Source: UBA9619 sp964630665 (lineage in GTDB: Bacteria; Pseudomonadota; Gammaproteobacteria; Arenicellales; UBA868). From it: 12,061 nt of DNA. Positions 1-6,200 of the stretch are shown here, piece after piece. The translations under genes were made by a program, and so were the position numbers. Under the pieces are notes generated by a model that was not told where the DNA came from, ran no database searches, and was given only the letters and a program-made list of their open reading frames with translations. The stretch is taken from NCBI GenBank assembly GCA_964630665.1, contig CAZVVN010000086.1:1-12061 (forward strand). The letters run 5' to 3'. Positions within the stretch are counted from its first letter, which is position 1. Each line of letters opens with the position of its first letter.

Positions 1-135
1 AAGCGGCGAAGATTAAGAGCTGCTGACCGGGGCCATGTGAGTATCTATTTTTGACTGGCCTGGCCCGTGCCCGGCCCTGTTGAAAGTGAGCTTCGTTCAC
101 TGACCTGGCACGAAGCCAGGATCCTGGTTAAGGCG

Positions 136-795
136 ATGCGAATCAATATTCCCGATCCTGCGTTCAGCCACTCGGAACGTGCCAGCGCAAATTTTCGCCT
201 GGCACTCAAGATATCGCTCGTCTTCGTTGCCTTGCTGTGGATTGTCAGTCTGCTGAACTGGGGGTTGGCATTGGACTTGACCCGTTTCGGCGTTCGCCCG
301 GGCGTACCTGCGGGTCTGGCTGGCATCTTCTTTGCGCCGCTGCTGCACGGAAACCTTGCGCACTTGCTGTCAAACTCTATACCGCTGGTGGTTCTAGGTA
401 CTGGAATGCTGTATCTGTACCCGAATTCAGCGCTCAAGGTCATTCCGGCGATTTACCTTGTTCCTGGACTGGTAGTCTGGCAGTTCGGGCGAGCCTCGCT
501 ACATATCGGTGCCAGCGGACTGGTCTATGGTCTGGCCACCTACATTCTGGTGGCTGGATTGATTCGACGAGACAGACGAGCGATCAGCGCTGCGATGCTG
601 GTTTTCTTCCTGTACGGAACGCTGGTCTGGGGTGTACTACCCAGCGAGACCGGTGTCTCGTGGGAGACGCACCTGGTAGCAGGACTGGTGGGTGTGGTGC
701 TTGCGATTGTATTCCGGCGACTCGATGTTCCGCCGCGAAAACGTTACACATGGGAGGAGGAAGACTCCGACGACAGTGAAAATTCGGTCGATTAA
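136..795 (+). CDS. Rhomboid family intramembrane serine protease
   Basis: Rhomboids cleave membrane proteins within or next to their transmembrane segments, using a Ser-His dyad inside the inner membrane. Numbering from the ATG at 136 (219 aa), the signature residues are all present. HGNLAHLLSN (71-80) supplies the oxyanion-side His76 and Asn80, matching GlpG His150/Asn154. GASG (125-128) holds the nucleophile Ser127, and ETHLVAGLVG contains the catalytic His179. At least five to six hydrophobic segments run from about residue 24 to 193, and the C-terminus is short, charged and acidic. A GTG at 67 would add 23 residues. I prefer the ATG because the extra residues look unlike a rhomboid N-terminus and the GTG has no Shine-Dalgarno, although the ATG's own site (AAGG, very close) is also weak. 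The gene stands alone on this strand and its substrate cannot be inferred. Confidence 0.9.
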   Translation: MRINIPDPAFSHSERASANFRLALKISLVFVALLWIVSLLNWGLALDLTRFGVRPGVPAGLAGIFFAPLLHGNLAHLLSNSIPLVVLGTGMLYLYPNSALKVIPAIYLVPGLVVWQFGRASLHIGASGLVYGLATYILVAGLIRRDRRAISAAMLVFFLYGTLVWGVLPSETGVSWETHLVAGLVGVVLAIVFRRLDVPPRKRYTWEEEDSDDSENSVD

Positions 796-810
796 GAAAA
801 GATGGGAATG

Positions 811-833
811 CCAGGCAGGTGGTACCTGCCTGG
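811..833. terminator. Hairpin between convergent rhomboid and hydrolase genes
   Basis: CCAGGCAGGT (811-820) and ACCTGCCTGG (824-833) form a perfect 10-bp inverted repeat with a 3-base loop. It sits in the 96-bp gap between two converging stop codons (795 and 892). A short T run follows on the + strand (839-842). This position and shape suggest a bidirectional transcription terminator, though the U-tract is weak on both sides. Confidence 0.6.
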
Positions 834-891
834 AATCAGTTTTCGCAGGTCCGCGGAATCTCAAATCACCGGCTTGGCCGATGGGATCTTG

Positions 892-1713
892 TCACTGTGA
901 GTCGTCCCGAATCCGGACCAGGTAGTCCAGTACCTGCGTCTGAAGGCCGAAGAGAGGCAGATCGTTGTGCCCGGCATTGGGTACAAACCAGGCCGATTTG
1001 GGTTCGGGCAGGGCGCCGAACACCCGTTTCCCGAACGAGACGTCAATGATGCTGTCCAATTCCCCGTGGATCACCATGACCGGTGATCTGATTTTGCCCA
1101 GATAGGGGTGCGTTTCGTAACGATCCCGAACCAGCCAGCGTGCCGGAAGGAACCGGTAATGTCGCTGGGCAACGTCTGCGATCGACGTGTACGGTGCTTC
1201 CAGGATGACGGCAGCAAAGTGGTGTTCAGCTGCGAGTCGCACGGCGATCCCGCTCCCCAGAGATTCCCCGTACAGGATTACATTGTCATGAGGGATGCCG
1301 TGTTCGACCAGGAATTGGAGCGCGGACTGGGCATCCAGACGCAGCCCGGCTTCGGTGGGTTTGCCAGGATTGCCGCCGTATCCGCGGTATTCCAGCAGCA
1401 GGAATCCATATCCGGCATCCAGAATGCGGCGAAACTTGTCCACCCGGTGTCCGATGTGGCCGGCGTTGCCGTGTAGCAACAGGACGGTCAGACCGTCTCG
1501 ATTCTGTGAGGGTTGAGCAAACCAGGATTTCAACACCAGAGCGTCTTCGGTCTGCAGGCCGATTTCCTGCAGGCCGGTTCCTTCGTGTGCAGAAAGGTCG
1601 GGTTTCTCGCGCGAAGGTAGATAGAGCAGGGAACGTTGCGTGGCAAACAGCACCAGAACCAGCACGGCGTACAACGCGATGCCGGACAGTAGAGCAAAGA
1701 GTACAGTTTTCAA
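892..1713 (-). CDS. Membrane-anchored alpha/beta hydrolase (Bem46/BAAT-like)
   Basis: A 273-aa serine hydrolase of the alpha/beta fold. The N-terminus is a single hydrophobic helix (about residues 4-24), probably a signal anchor, so the enzyme may be membrane-tethered. The oxyanion-region motif LLLHGNAG (78-85) is followed by the nucleophile elbow GESLGSG (149-155) with Ser151. The likely acid Asp220 lies in VIHGELD and the catalytic His249 in NAGHND. This order and spacing match the Bem46-type family, which has carboxylesterase or unknown activity, so the substrate is open. The only usable start is a TTG at 1713. An in-frame stop lies just upstream and no early ATG exists. It begins 7 bp after the GFA-gene stop, so the two are almost surely cotranscribed and probably translationally coupled. 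No clear Shine-Dalgarno is visible. Confidence 0.87.
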   Translation of the reverse strand: MKTVLFALLSGIALYAVLVLVLFATQRSLLYLPSREKPDLSAHEGTGLQEIGLQTEDALVLKSWFAQPSQNRDGLTVLLLHGNAGHIGHRVDKFRRILDAGYGFLLLEYRGYGGNPGKPTEAGLRLDAQSALQFLVEHGIPHDNVILYGESLGSGIAVRLAAEHHFAAVILEAPYTSIADVAQRHYRFLPARWLVRDRYETHPYLGKIRSPVMVIHGELDSIIDVSFGKRVFGALPEPKSAWFVPNAGHNDLPLFGLQTQVLDYLVRIRDDSQ

Positions 1714-1720
1714 TATGAGT

Positions 1721-2200
1721 TCAAATGCCTGTTATGCGGTCATGCCACTCGGCGATCGATTCTTCGGGGTAGTCATCGAAGCAGAGGTCCTGGCCTGTTG
1801 CAAACGTGCGCACCCAGCTTGCCTTGGAACCCAGCATGATGTGCGTGTAGCACGGCGCCGTGGGAAGTTCTGAATCCACCGAACTTGCCAGTGGGTGCAG
1901 CAGTTCAGGCCAGGCACTGTGTGAGGCCCACAGGTGGCTGCCGCAATTTCTGCAAAACATCCGGCGATGCTCGCTTTTTTTCTGTCTGCCGTTTCGTAAC
2001 AGTATCGCCTGATAAATCTGCAAGTGTTGCTCGCCTTCGACCTGCAGGGAGCTGGCGTCGGCTGAGAGGTTGATGGCATAACCTTCTCCACCGCTGGTCT
2101 TCCGGCAGATCGTGCAGTAACACTTCTGGTAGGGATACCGCCCGTCGGACTCGACCGAATATTTCACAGCCTGGCAGTGACAACTTCCTGAGATTTTCAT
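1721..2200 (-). CDS. GFA / CENP-V domain zinc-binding protein
   Basis: A 159-aa protein of the GFA family, named after glutathione-dependent formaldehyde-activating enzyme; for most members the activity is unproven. The cysteine pattern is complete. GSCHC near the N-terminus gives Cys7 and Cys9, CYCTIC gives Cys27, Cys29 and Cys32, and FCRNCGSHLW gives Cys83 and Cys86. In the family these bind two zinc ions. Length is typical for a single-domain member and no signal peptide is seen, so it is cytoplasmic. AAAGGAC just upstream of the ATG is a good ribosome-binding site. It is the first gene of a pair with the downstream hydrolase. The preceding enolase-superfamily gene ends 98 bp upstream on the same strand with no strong terminator between, so read-through from that operon is possible. 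Biochemical function is not assignable beyond family. Confidence 0.9.
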   Translation of the reverse strand: MKISGSCHCQAVKYSVESDGRYPYQKCYCTICRKTSGGEGYAINLSADASSLQVEGEQHLQIYQAILLRNGRQKKSEHRRMFCRNCGSHLWASHSAWPELLHPLASSVDSELPTAPCYTHIMLGSKASWVRTFATGQDLCFDDYPEESIAEWHDRITGI

Positions 2201-2298
2201 GTCCTTTACCTTTTGAGTGAACCAAACAGGGTGACTGCGATTGATCCTGCCATGGAGGACTGGCCGTTACGAGTTGTCCTCAGGTCAGACGAATGGCG

Positions 2299-3417
2299 TC
2301 AGAGGATTTTGAACGTGCAATCGTCGATCAGGTCCCAGTCCAGATCAATGCCGAGACCGGGGCGGTTGGGCAGAGTCGCGATGCCGTTGGCAACCGGTAA
2401 TGGTTCGACAAGGCCGAAAGCAAAGGTCTGAACAGGCGTCAGCAGCTCGAAGTAGCTGCAGTTGGAAACGGCTGCTGCGCAGTGCAGGTTGACAAGCTCC
2501 AGCGGGTGCAGGATCGAGGTATGGATCTCGCAGTTGACCCCAAAGGCCTCAGCCAGGGTCGCGGTCTTGAGCACGCCGGTGACGCCTCCGGTCCAGGACA
2601 CGTCGGCTCGGACCCGGTCGACGACCCGGGTCGAGATGCACTCAGCAACGCTGTAAGGGTGCTTGGCGATGACCTCGGTGCCGACGATGGGGATGTCGAG
2701 TACCCGGCTCAGTTCCCTGAGCGAATGAATGTTCTCATCGAACAGTGGCTCTTCCAGCCACAGGTAGTTCATGTGTTCAAGCTCGCGGCCAAATCGGATC
2801 GCGTCTTCGAGATTGAAACAGCCCACAGGATCCGACATCAGCGTGAAATCAGGTCCTACAGCATCCCGTACGCTACGGTGAATCGCCAGGTCTTCCCCAA
2901 AGTCCTGTCCACGGGGATGGACCTTGTAGGCCTTGTAGCCCTCGCCTTTCACGGCTACTGCTTCTGCTGCGTAGGCTTGGGGCGTCGGCAATACCAGCGA
3001 GCTGCAGTAGGTCGGAACCGTATCCCGACAGGCGCCGATGAATTTGTACAGCGGTTGGCCTGCAGTCTGGGCGGCAAGCAGCCACAGTGCGATGTCGAAC
3101 GGGCCATAGCTGTAGATCGGAAGGAGATTCCACCAGCGGTCCTCGGTTCGAAATGCCTGCCAGATGCCTTCCCGGTCCCGGCAATCCCGACCAGTCAGAA
3201 AGGGGCGCATCGCCGCAGCCGCCAGTTCGCCGGAGCCACGTGCTGAACGGCCGGCAAAGCCGAAGGATGAGGCTCGGGTACCATCTCGGGTCGTCAGTGT
3301 GACGACCAGAAATTCGAGCCCTGTCTGCTCGGCGCTTTCGCGAAGGGATTCTGCCGCCAGCTGGACAGCCTTGTGCCTGCAACAGCGCACTTCGATCTTG
3401 GCTATGCGCATGTCCAT
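2299..3417 (-). CDS. Mandelate racemase/muconate lactonizing enzyme family protein (enolase superfamily)
   Basis: A 372-aa enolase-superfamily enzyme: an N-terminal capping domain (about 1-125) followed by a modified TIM barrel. Members abstract the alpha-proton of a carboxylate bound to Mg2+ and then racemise, cycloisomerise or dehydrate it. Likely metal ligands are Asp196 (SDPVG), Glu222 (LEEPL) and Glu248 (GTE). The mandelate-racemase-type dyad Asp272 (ADVSW, before GGVTG) and His299 (EIHTS) is present. The second-strand base motif, usually K-x-K, reads Lys165-Val-His167 here. That recalls acid-sugar dehydratases such as galactonate dehydratase, where a His at this position is proposed as general acid, so a hydroxy-acid dehydratase is plausible. 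It lies 58 bp after the PhyH gene on the same strand and is probably in its operon. ATG start; a second ATG two codons on is an alternative. Substrate unknown. Confidence 0.9.
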   Translation of the reverse strand: MDMRIAKIEVRCCRHKAVQLAAESLRESAEQTGLEFLVVTLTTRDGTRASSFGFAGRSARGSGELAAAAMRPFLTGRDCRDREGIWQAFRTEDRWWNLLPIYSYGPFDIALWLLAAQTAGQPLYKFIGACRDTVPTYCSSLVLPTPQAYAAEAVAVKGEGYKAYKVHPRGQDFGEDLAIHRSVRDAVGPDFTLMSDPVGCFNLEDAIRFGRELEHMNYLWLEEPLFDENIHSLRELSRVLDIPIVGTEVIAKHPYSVAECISTRVVDRVRADVSWTGGVTGVLKTATLAEAFGVNCEIHTSILHPLELVNLHCAAAVSNCSYFELLTPVQTFAFGLVEPLPVANGIATLPNRPGLGIDLDWDLIDDCTFKIL

Positions 3418-3475
3418 CGTGCGTTGTTTGGAATACCTGGCTGGGTCCGCGGTAACCGGGTGTGGCCCGAAGGGC

Positions 3476-4321
3476 TCAGCGCCCGGCTCGAGGCTGAAAC
3501 GGCTTTATCTGCGCTCCCGAGTAGAGCATTTTCCCCTGAATTTCGCAGACACTCGCATGGTACGCAACCGCCTCGGGATCAAGCTCGGCCTTCGGTCTTG
3601 GTTCCAGTTCCCAGTAATCGTGAGTCTCCTGTCCACGGACCAGAGTCGCGAAGTCACGCGGTCCCAAGGTCTGTCTGACATCACTAGCGATGTAGCGGAT
3701 GGCAAAACCGACTCGCCGCCCGCTGGAGCGGTTCGGATTTGAGCCGTGTGTAATCCGCACGTGATGAAGGGACATCTCGCCGGGCGCCAGTTCCAGATCG
3801 ATAGCGTCGGCCTCATCGACGTCGACATCGATTTCCTGGCCACGGCTCAGCAGGTTGTGCTTGTGAAAGGTATCGGTGTGCTGTATGTCGACATTATGGC
3901 TGCCCGGGATCATGCGCATGCAGCCGTTCAGCTTGTTACTGGCCGTAAAGGCGATCCAGGCGGTACAGACGTCATGTCGATCGAGCCCCCAATAGTTTGA
4001 ATCCTGGTGCCAGGAGACATAAGCCGGGTTTTGGGCTTCTTTGTTGAAAAAACTTGAACCCCAGCACAGGATGTTTGGACCCAGCACGTCTTCGACTGCA
4101 TCGAGCACTTGTGGGTGGTTGACGAGGTCATGCAACCAGGGGAAAAGAAGATGTGGTTTATGTCTGTACACGCCATCGATCGGTCCTCCGGAGGCGCCCT
4201 CGTAGGCTTCAAGTCTCTCCAGGTAACTGGCTGCTTCGTCGCTGGTCAGTACATCGAAGGGATGGCAGTAACCCTTTTCATGGTACTGCCGGACCTGTGC
4301 ATTACTCAGTATTTTGGGCAT
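3476..4321 (-). CDS. Phytanoyl-CoA dioxygenase (PhyH) family Fe(II)/2-oxoglutarate oxygenase
   Basis: A 281-aa non-heme iron oxygenase of the PhyH family, which couples 2-oxoglutarate decarboxylation to substrate hydroxylation in the cytoplasm. The facial triad is readable: His105-Gln-Asp107 in VSWHQDSNYW and the distal His192 in ITHGSNPN. The following SSGRRVGFAIRY stretch (199-210) provides the arginine expected to hold 2-oxoglutarate. The central IPGSHN (138-143) is also typical of the fold. Bacterial homologues act on small molecules (ectoine, phosphonates and others), so the name does not imply phytanoyl-CoA. It is the first gene of a leftward unit with the enolase-superfamily gene, and it diverges from the TRAP transporter. 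Its acid-rich stretch at about 163-178 is a loop of unknown role. No strong Shine-Dalgarno precedes the ATG, although TGAGAC lies about 10 bp upstream. Confidence 0.9.
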   Translation of the reverse strand: MPKILSNAQVRQYHEKGYCHPFDVLTSDEAASYLERLEAYEGASGGPIDGVYRHKPHLLFPWLHDLVNHPQVLDAVEDVLGPNILCWGSSFFNKEAQNPAYVSWHQDSNYWGLDRHDVCTAWIAFTASNKLNGCMRMIPGSHNVDIQHTDTFHKHNLLSRGQEIDVDVDEADAIDLELAPGEMSLHHVRITHGSNPNRSSGRRVGFAIRYIASDVRQTLGPRDFATLVRGQETHDYWELEPRPKAELDPEAVAYHASVCEIQGKMLYSGAQIKPFQPRAGR

Positions 4322-4373
4322 AAGTGAGTCTCAGCGTGAAAGTTTGATTTGATCCTTAATTGGCTTTTCAGAT

Positions 4374-4395
4374 ATATATTATTCATATATTATCC
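4374..4395. repeat. AT-rich 11-bp tandem repeat in the divergent promoter region
   Basis: ATATATTATTC (4374-4384) is followed directly by ATATATTATCC (4385-4395), identical in 10 of 11 positions. The period is close to one helical turn. It may be part of a promoter, a bend or a protein-binding site; which one cannot be decided from sequence. Confidence 0.5.
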
Positions 4396-4410
4396 TCAAG
4401 TAGTGCTGCT

Positions 4411-4433
4411 TGTGGCCTCGCAATTCGGCCACA
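4411..4433. promoter_or_regulatory. Inverted repeat 1, possible operator
   Basis: TGTGGCC (4411-4417) and GGCCACA (4427-4433) are perfect 7-bp inverted arms around a 9-bp spacer. The site lies upstream of the TRAP operon. It is not followed by a T run, so a regulator-binding site is more likely than a terminator. Confidence 0.4.
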
Positions 4434-4448
4434 TGGGCAGCCTGACGG

Positions 4449-4485
4449 ATTCGTCCTAAAATGAGGATAGGATTTTAGGATGAAT
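4449..4485. promoter_or_regulatory. Inverted repeat 2, likely operator of the TRAP/PhyH unit
   Basis: The arms ATTCGTCCTAAAAT (4449-4462) and ATTTTAGGATGAAT (4472-4485) match as an inverted repeat in 13 of 14 positions around a 9-bp spacer, with a 9-bp perfect core. It ends 54 bp before the binding-protein ATG, downstream of the AT-rich putative promoter. That is the place expected for repressor control of import. No T run follows, so it is unlikely to be a terminator. No regulator gene is in the window. Confidence 0.55.
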
Positions 4486-4539
4486 TTCCCGGCAGTCGAG
4501 GGAAATACGTGAACCCACGCCTATCCAAAGGAGAGTGAA

Positions 4540-5574
4540 ATGCGACCCAACTTACAAAAAACGGTAGTCAGTGCCGCAGTCGGTCTCGCGCTGGGATTGA
4601 CGGGGCTCAATGCCTACGCGGCGGAATGGACCTGGAAAGTGCAGTCACTATGGCAACCAGGCACCACTAACCAAAAAGCATTTGAGCGATTTGCGGCCAA
4701 CATCTATGCCATGACGGGCGGCCGGCTCGAGATCAAGACACTGCCGGTGCACTCGGTGGTCAAGCACAGCGAGACCTTGGAAGCAGTTGGGGCGGGCATC
4801 CTCGATGGACATCACAGTGGTGGTGCCTACTTCGCAGGTAAAGAGGCCGGCCTGCAGATCTGCACCGAACTCAATGGTGCCTTCGAAAACACCTACCAGG
4901 CTCAGTTGTGGTTTGAGTATGGTGGTGGTACTGAACTATGTCGCGAAGCCTATGCAAAATTCGGTACTTACTATGTCGGTCCTGTCTGGTTCGGACAGGA
5001 ATCGATGCCGTTCAACAAGCCTCTACATTCGATCGATGATTTCAAAGCCAAGGGCATCAAAATGCGTTCGCCTGAAGGCATGGGCGCTGCGATCTGGCGC
5101 CGGATCGGTGCTGGTGTCGTGACCTTGCCAGGCAGCGAAGTCTTCACGGCACTGGAGCGCGGTGTGATTGACGGTACGGACTGGGGCACACTGAGCATGA
5201 ACCAGGAACTGGGCTATCACAAGATCGCGCCGTATCCGCTGTATCCGGGATTTCACTCGGCACCGGCGGCCGATGTGGCGATCAACATGGGTAAATGGAA
5301 CGCGTTGCCCGACGACGTCAAGGCGATCGTCGAAGTCGCGACCAAGGAGTTTGCCCGTGACATGGTACAGAGCATCATCATGGATGACCTCGCCGCAGCT
5401 GACGCAGCAATGTCACAGGGTGTCACCCTGATCAACTGGTCGGCCGAGGAGCGGACCCGATTCCGCGAGGTCGCGATGATCGAGTGGGAAGCATTTGGAG
5501 ATAAAAGCCCCTTGGCACGCAAGCTGGTGGACAGTCAGGTCGCTTTTCTCAAGAAACTGCACCTAGTCGACTGA
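4540..5574 (+). CDS. TRAP transporter substrate-binding protein (DctP superfamily, FcbT1/TakP-like)
   Basis: A 344-aa periplasmic solute-binding protein that captures an organic acid and delivers it to the DctQM permease. A Sec signal peptide is clear: basic start, hydrophobic core (about 9-23) and cleavage after AYA near residue 27. The conserved ligand-binding arginine is Arg176 in GIKMRSPEG. The family stretch that follows, from SEVFTALERG to IDGTDW (199-215), ends in the Asp-Trp pair, which corresponds to the Glu-Trp pair of 2-oxoacid-binding TakP. The later APYPLYPGFHSAP also fits that branch (also called mannitol/chloroaromatic type). The ligand is therefore probably a carboxylate, but its identity is open. 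Only two cysteines are present (Cys108 and Cys134). AAAGGAG sits 6 bp before the ATG. It is the first gene of the transporter operon. Confidence 0.94.
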   Translation: MRPNLQKTVVSAAVGLALGLTGLNAYAAEWTWKVQSLWQPGTTNQKAFERFAANIYAMTGGRLEIKTLPVHSVVKHSETLEAVGAGILDGHHSGGAYFAGKEAGLQICTELNGAFENTYQAQLWFEYGGGTELCREAYAKFGTYYVGPVWFGQESMPFNKPLHSIDDFKAKGIKMRSPEGMGAAIWRRIGAGVVTLPGSEVFTALERGVIDGTDWGTLSMNQELGYHKIAPYPLYPGFHSAPAADVAINMGKWNALPDDVKAIVEVATKEFARDMVQSIIMDDLAAADAAMSQGVTLINWSAEERTRFREVAMIEWEAFGDKSPLARKLVDSQVAFLKKLHLVD

Positions 5575-5605
5575 TCTGATCAGCGATCTGAATCACGAGA
5601 ATGAG

Positions 5606-5635
5606 CGGGCGGGGTCTCGCACCCCGCCTGTTTTT
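5606..5635 (+). terminator. Intra-operon intrinsic terminator or mRNA-stabilising hairpin
   Basis: GGCGGGGT (5608-5615) pairs with ACCCCGCC (5621-5628) around a 5-base loop; the stem extends to 5606/5630 through one G-T pair. Five T's follow (5631-5635). It lies 31 bp after the binding-protein stop and before the permease genes. Partial termination here, or protection of the upstream mRNA, would yield more binding protein than permease, as is common in binding-protein transport operons. Confidence 0.8.
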
Positions 5636-5669
5636 CTTGTCAAGCCACGGTAACCCGTAGAAGTAGCCG

Positions 5670-6200
5670 ATGTCCTCCTTGAATCCCATCGATAGGACCT
5701 CGATTTTTCTTGGGGAGAAGATCAGTTACGTTTTTCTGGCCAGTGTGATCATCACCGCCTACGAGGTGATCATGCGTTATGGGTTTAACGCACCGACTAC
5801 CTGGGTTCACGATGGTGCTACTGCGCTATCCGCCACCGGTTTCCTTGTGGCAGGCTGTTATTGCCTGCAGAAGCGGCGCCACATTGCCATTACGGTTATA
5901 TACGATTCGGTTTCGCCGGGACTGCGCCGCACATTCGCGTTTATCAATGCCCTGATTATCGCGTTGTTCATGTGTCTCTTGACCTGGGCCACACTGAAGA
6001 TAGCTTTGAATGCGACCTGGATGAACTGGAACTGCGAGGTACAGTTCTGCGGCCTGGAGACCAGTGCTCACGCCTGGGATGTACCGGTTCCAGCATATCT
6101 GAAGACAGTTCTGTTTCTGGCCTCTGTCATCATGTTACTGCAGGCGTTGGTCCAGTTGGTGACCGTCGTGCAGGATTTTTTCAAAAAGACTGAATCATGA
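5670..6200 (+). CDS. TRAP transporter small permease (DctQ family)
   Basis: A 176-aa inner-membrane protein with four hydrophobic helices (roughly 17-36, 49-66, 86-110 and 142-167). DctQ is the small membrane subunit that pairs with DctM and docks the binding protein. The family signature is present: EVIMRYGFNAPTTWV (32-46), followed by a second helix and KRRHIAITVIYD (68-79), where the RRH-I pattern is typical. The loop between helices 3 and 4, expected on the periplasmic side, holds Cys122 and Cys127 in a C-x4-C arrangement. The start has no strong Shine-Dalgarno. The gene begins 95 bp after the binding-protein stop, beyond a hairpin, and its last four bases (ATGA) overlap the large-permease start. 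That overlap implies coupled translation. Confidence 0.92.
   Translation: MSSLNPIDRTSIFLGEKISYVFLASVIITAYEVIMRYGFNAPTTWVHDGATALSATGFLVAGCYCLQKRRHIAITVIYDSVSPGLRRTFAFINALIIALFMCLLTWATLKIALNATWMNWNCEVQFCGLETSAHAWDVPVPAYLKTVLFLASVIMLLQALVQLVTVVQDFFKKTES

Larger units (their letters stand above)
4322..4539. promoter_or_regulatory. Divergent control region between PhyH and TRAP operons
   Basis: This 218-bp gene-free stretch separates two divergent operons and should carry both promoters. The half nearest PhyH is AT-rich around 4371-4395 and could supply -10 elements in either direction, for example TTGATC (4349-4354) and TATATA (4373-4378) for rightward transcription with 18-bp spacing. I cannot fix a start site. 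The half nearest the transporter holds two inverted repeats, listed separately. A strong ribosome-binding site, AAAGGAG (4527-4533), lies 6 bp before the binding-protein ATG. Confidence 0.6.

Noticed and set aside
1..66. Possible 3' end of an upstream + strand gene
   Set aside because: All three + frames stop by position 54, but too few codons are visible to tell a true C-terminus from chance.
116..127. 12-bp palindrome CCAGGATCCTGG just before the rhomboid ATG
   Set aside because: Perfect, but short and isolated; no partner site or T run, so I cannot separate it from chance.
2255..2281. GAGGAC/GTCCTC inverted repeat between the enolase-superfamily and GFA genes
   Set aside because: Only a 6-bp stem with a 15-base loop and no T run; not credible as a terminator.
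2482..3246. 254-codon open frame antisense to the enolase-superfamily gene
   Set aside because: It is a mirror frame of a well-supported gene; no ribosome-binding site or recognisable domain.
3476..4321. Naming the oxygenase as ectoine hydroxylase (EctD)
   Set aside because: No ectABC genes are nearby and I could not match EctD-specific motifs; the family-level name is as far as the sequence goes.
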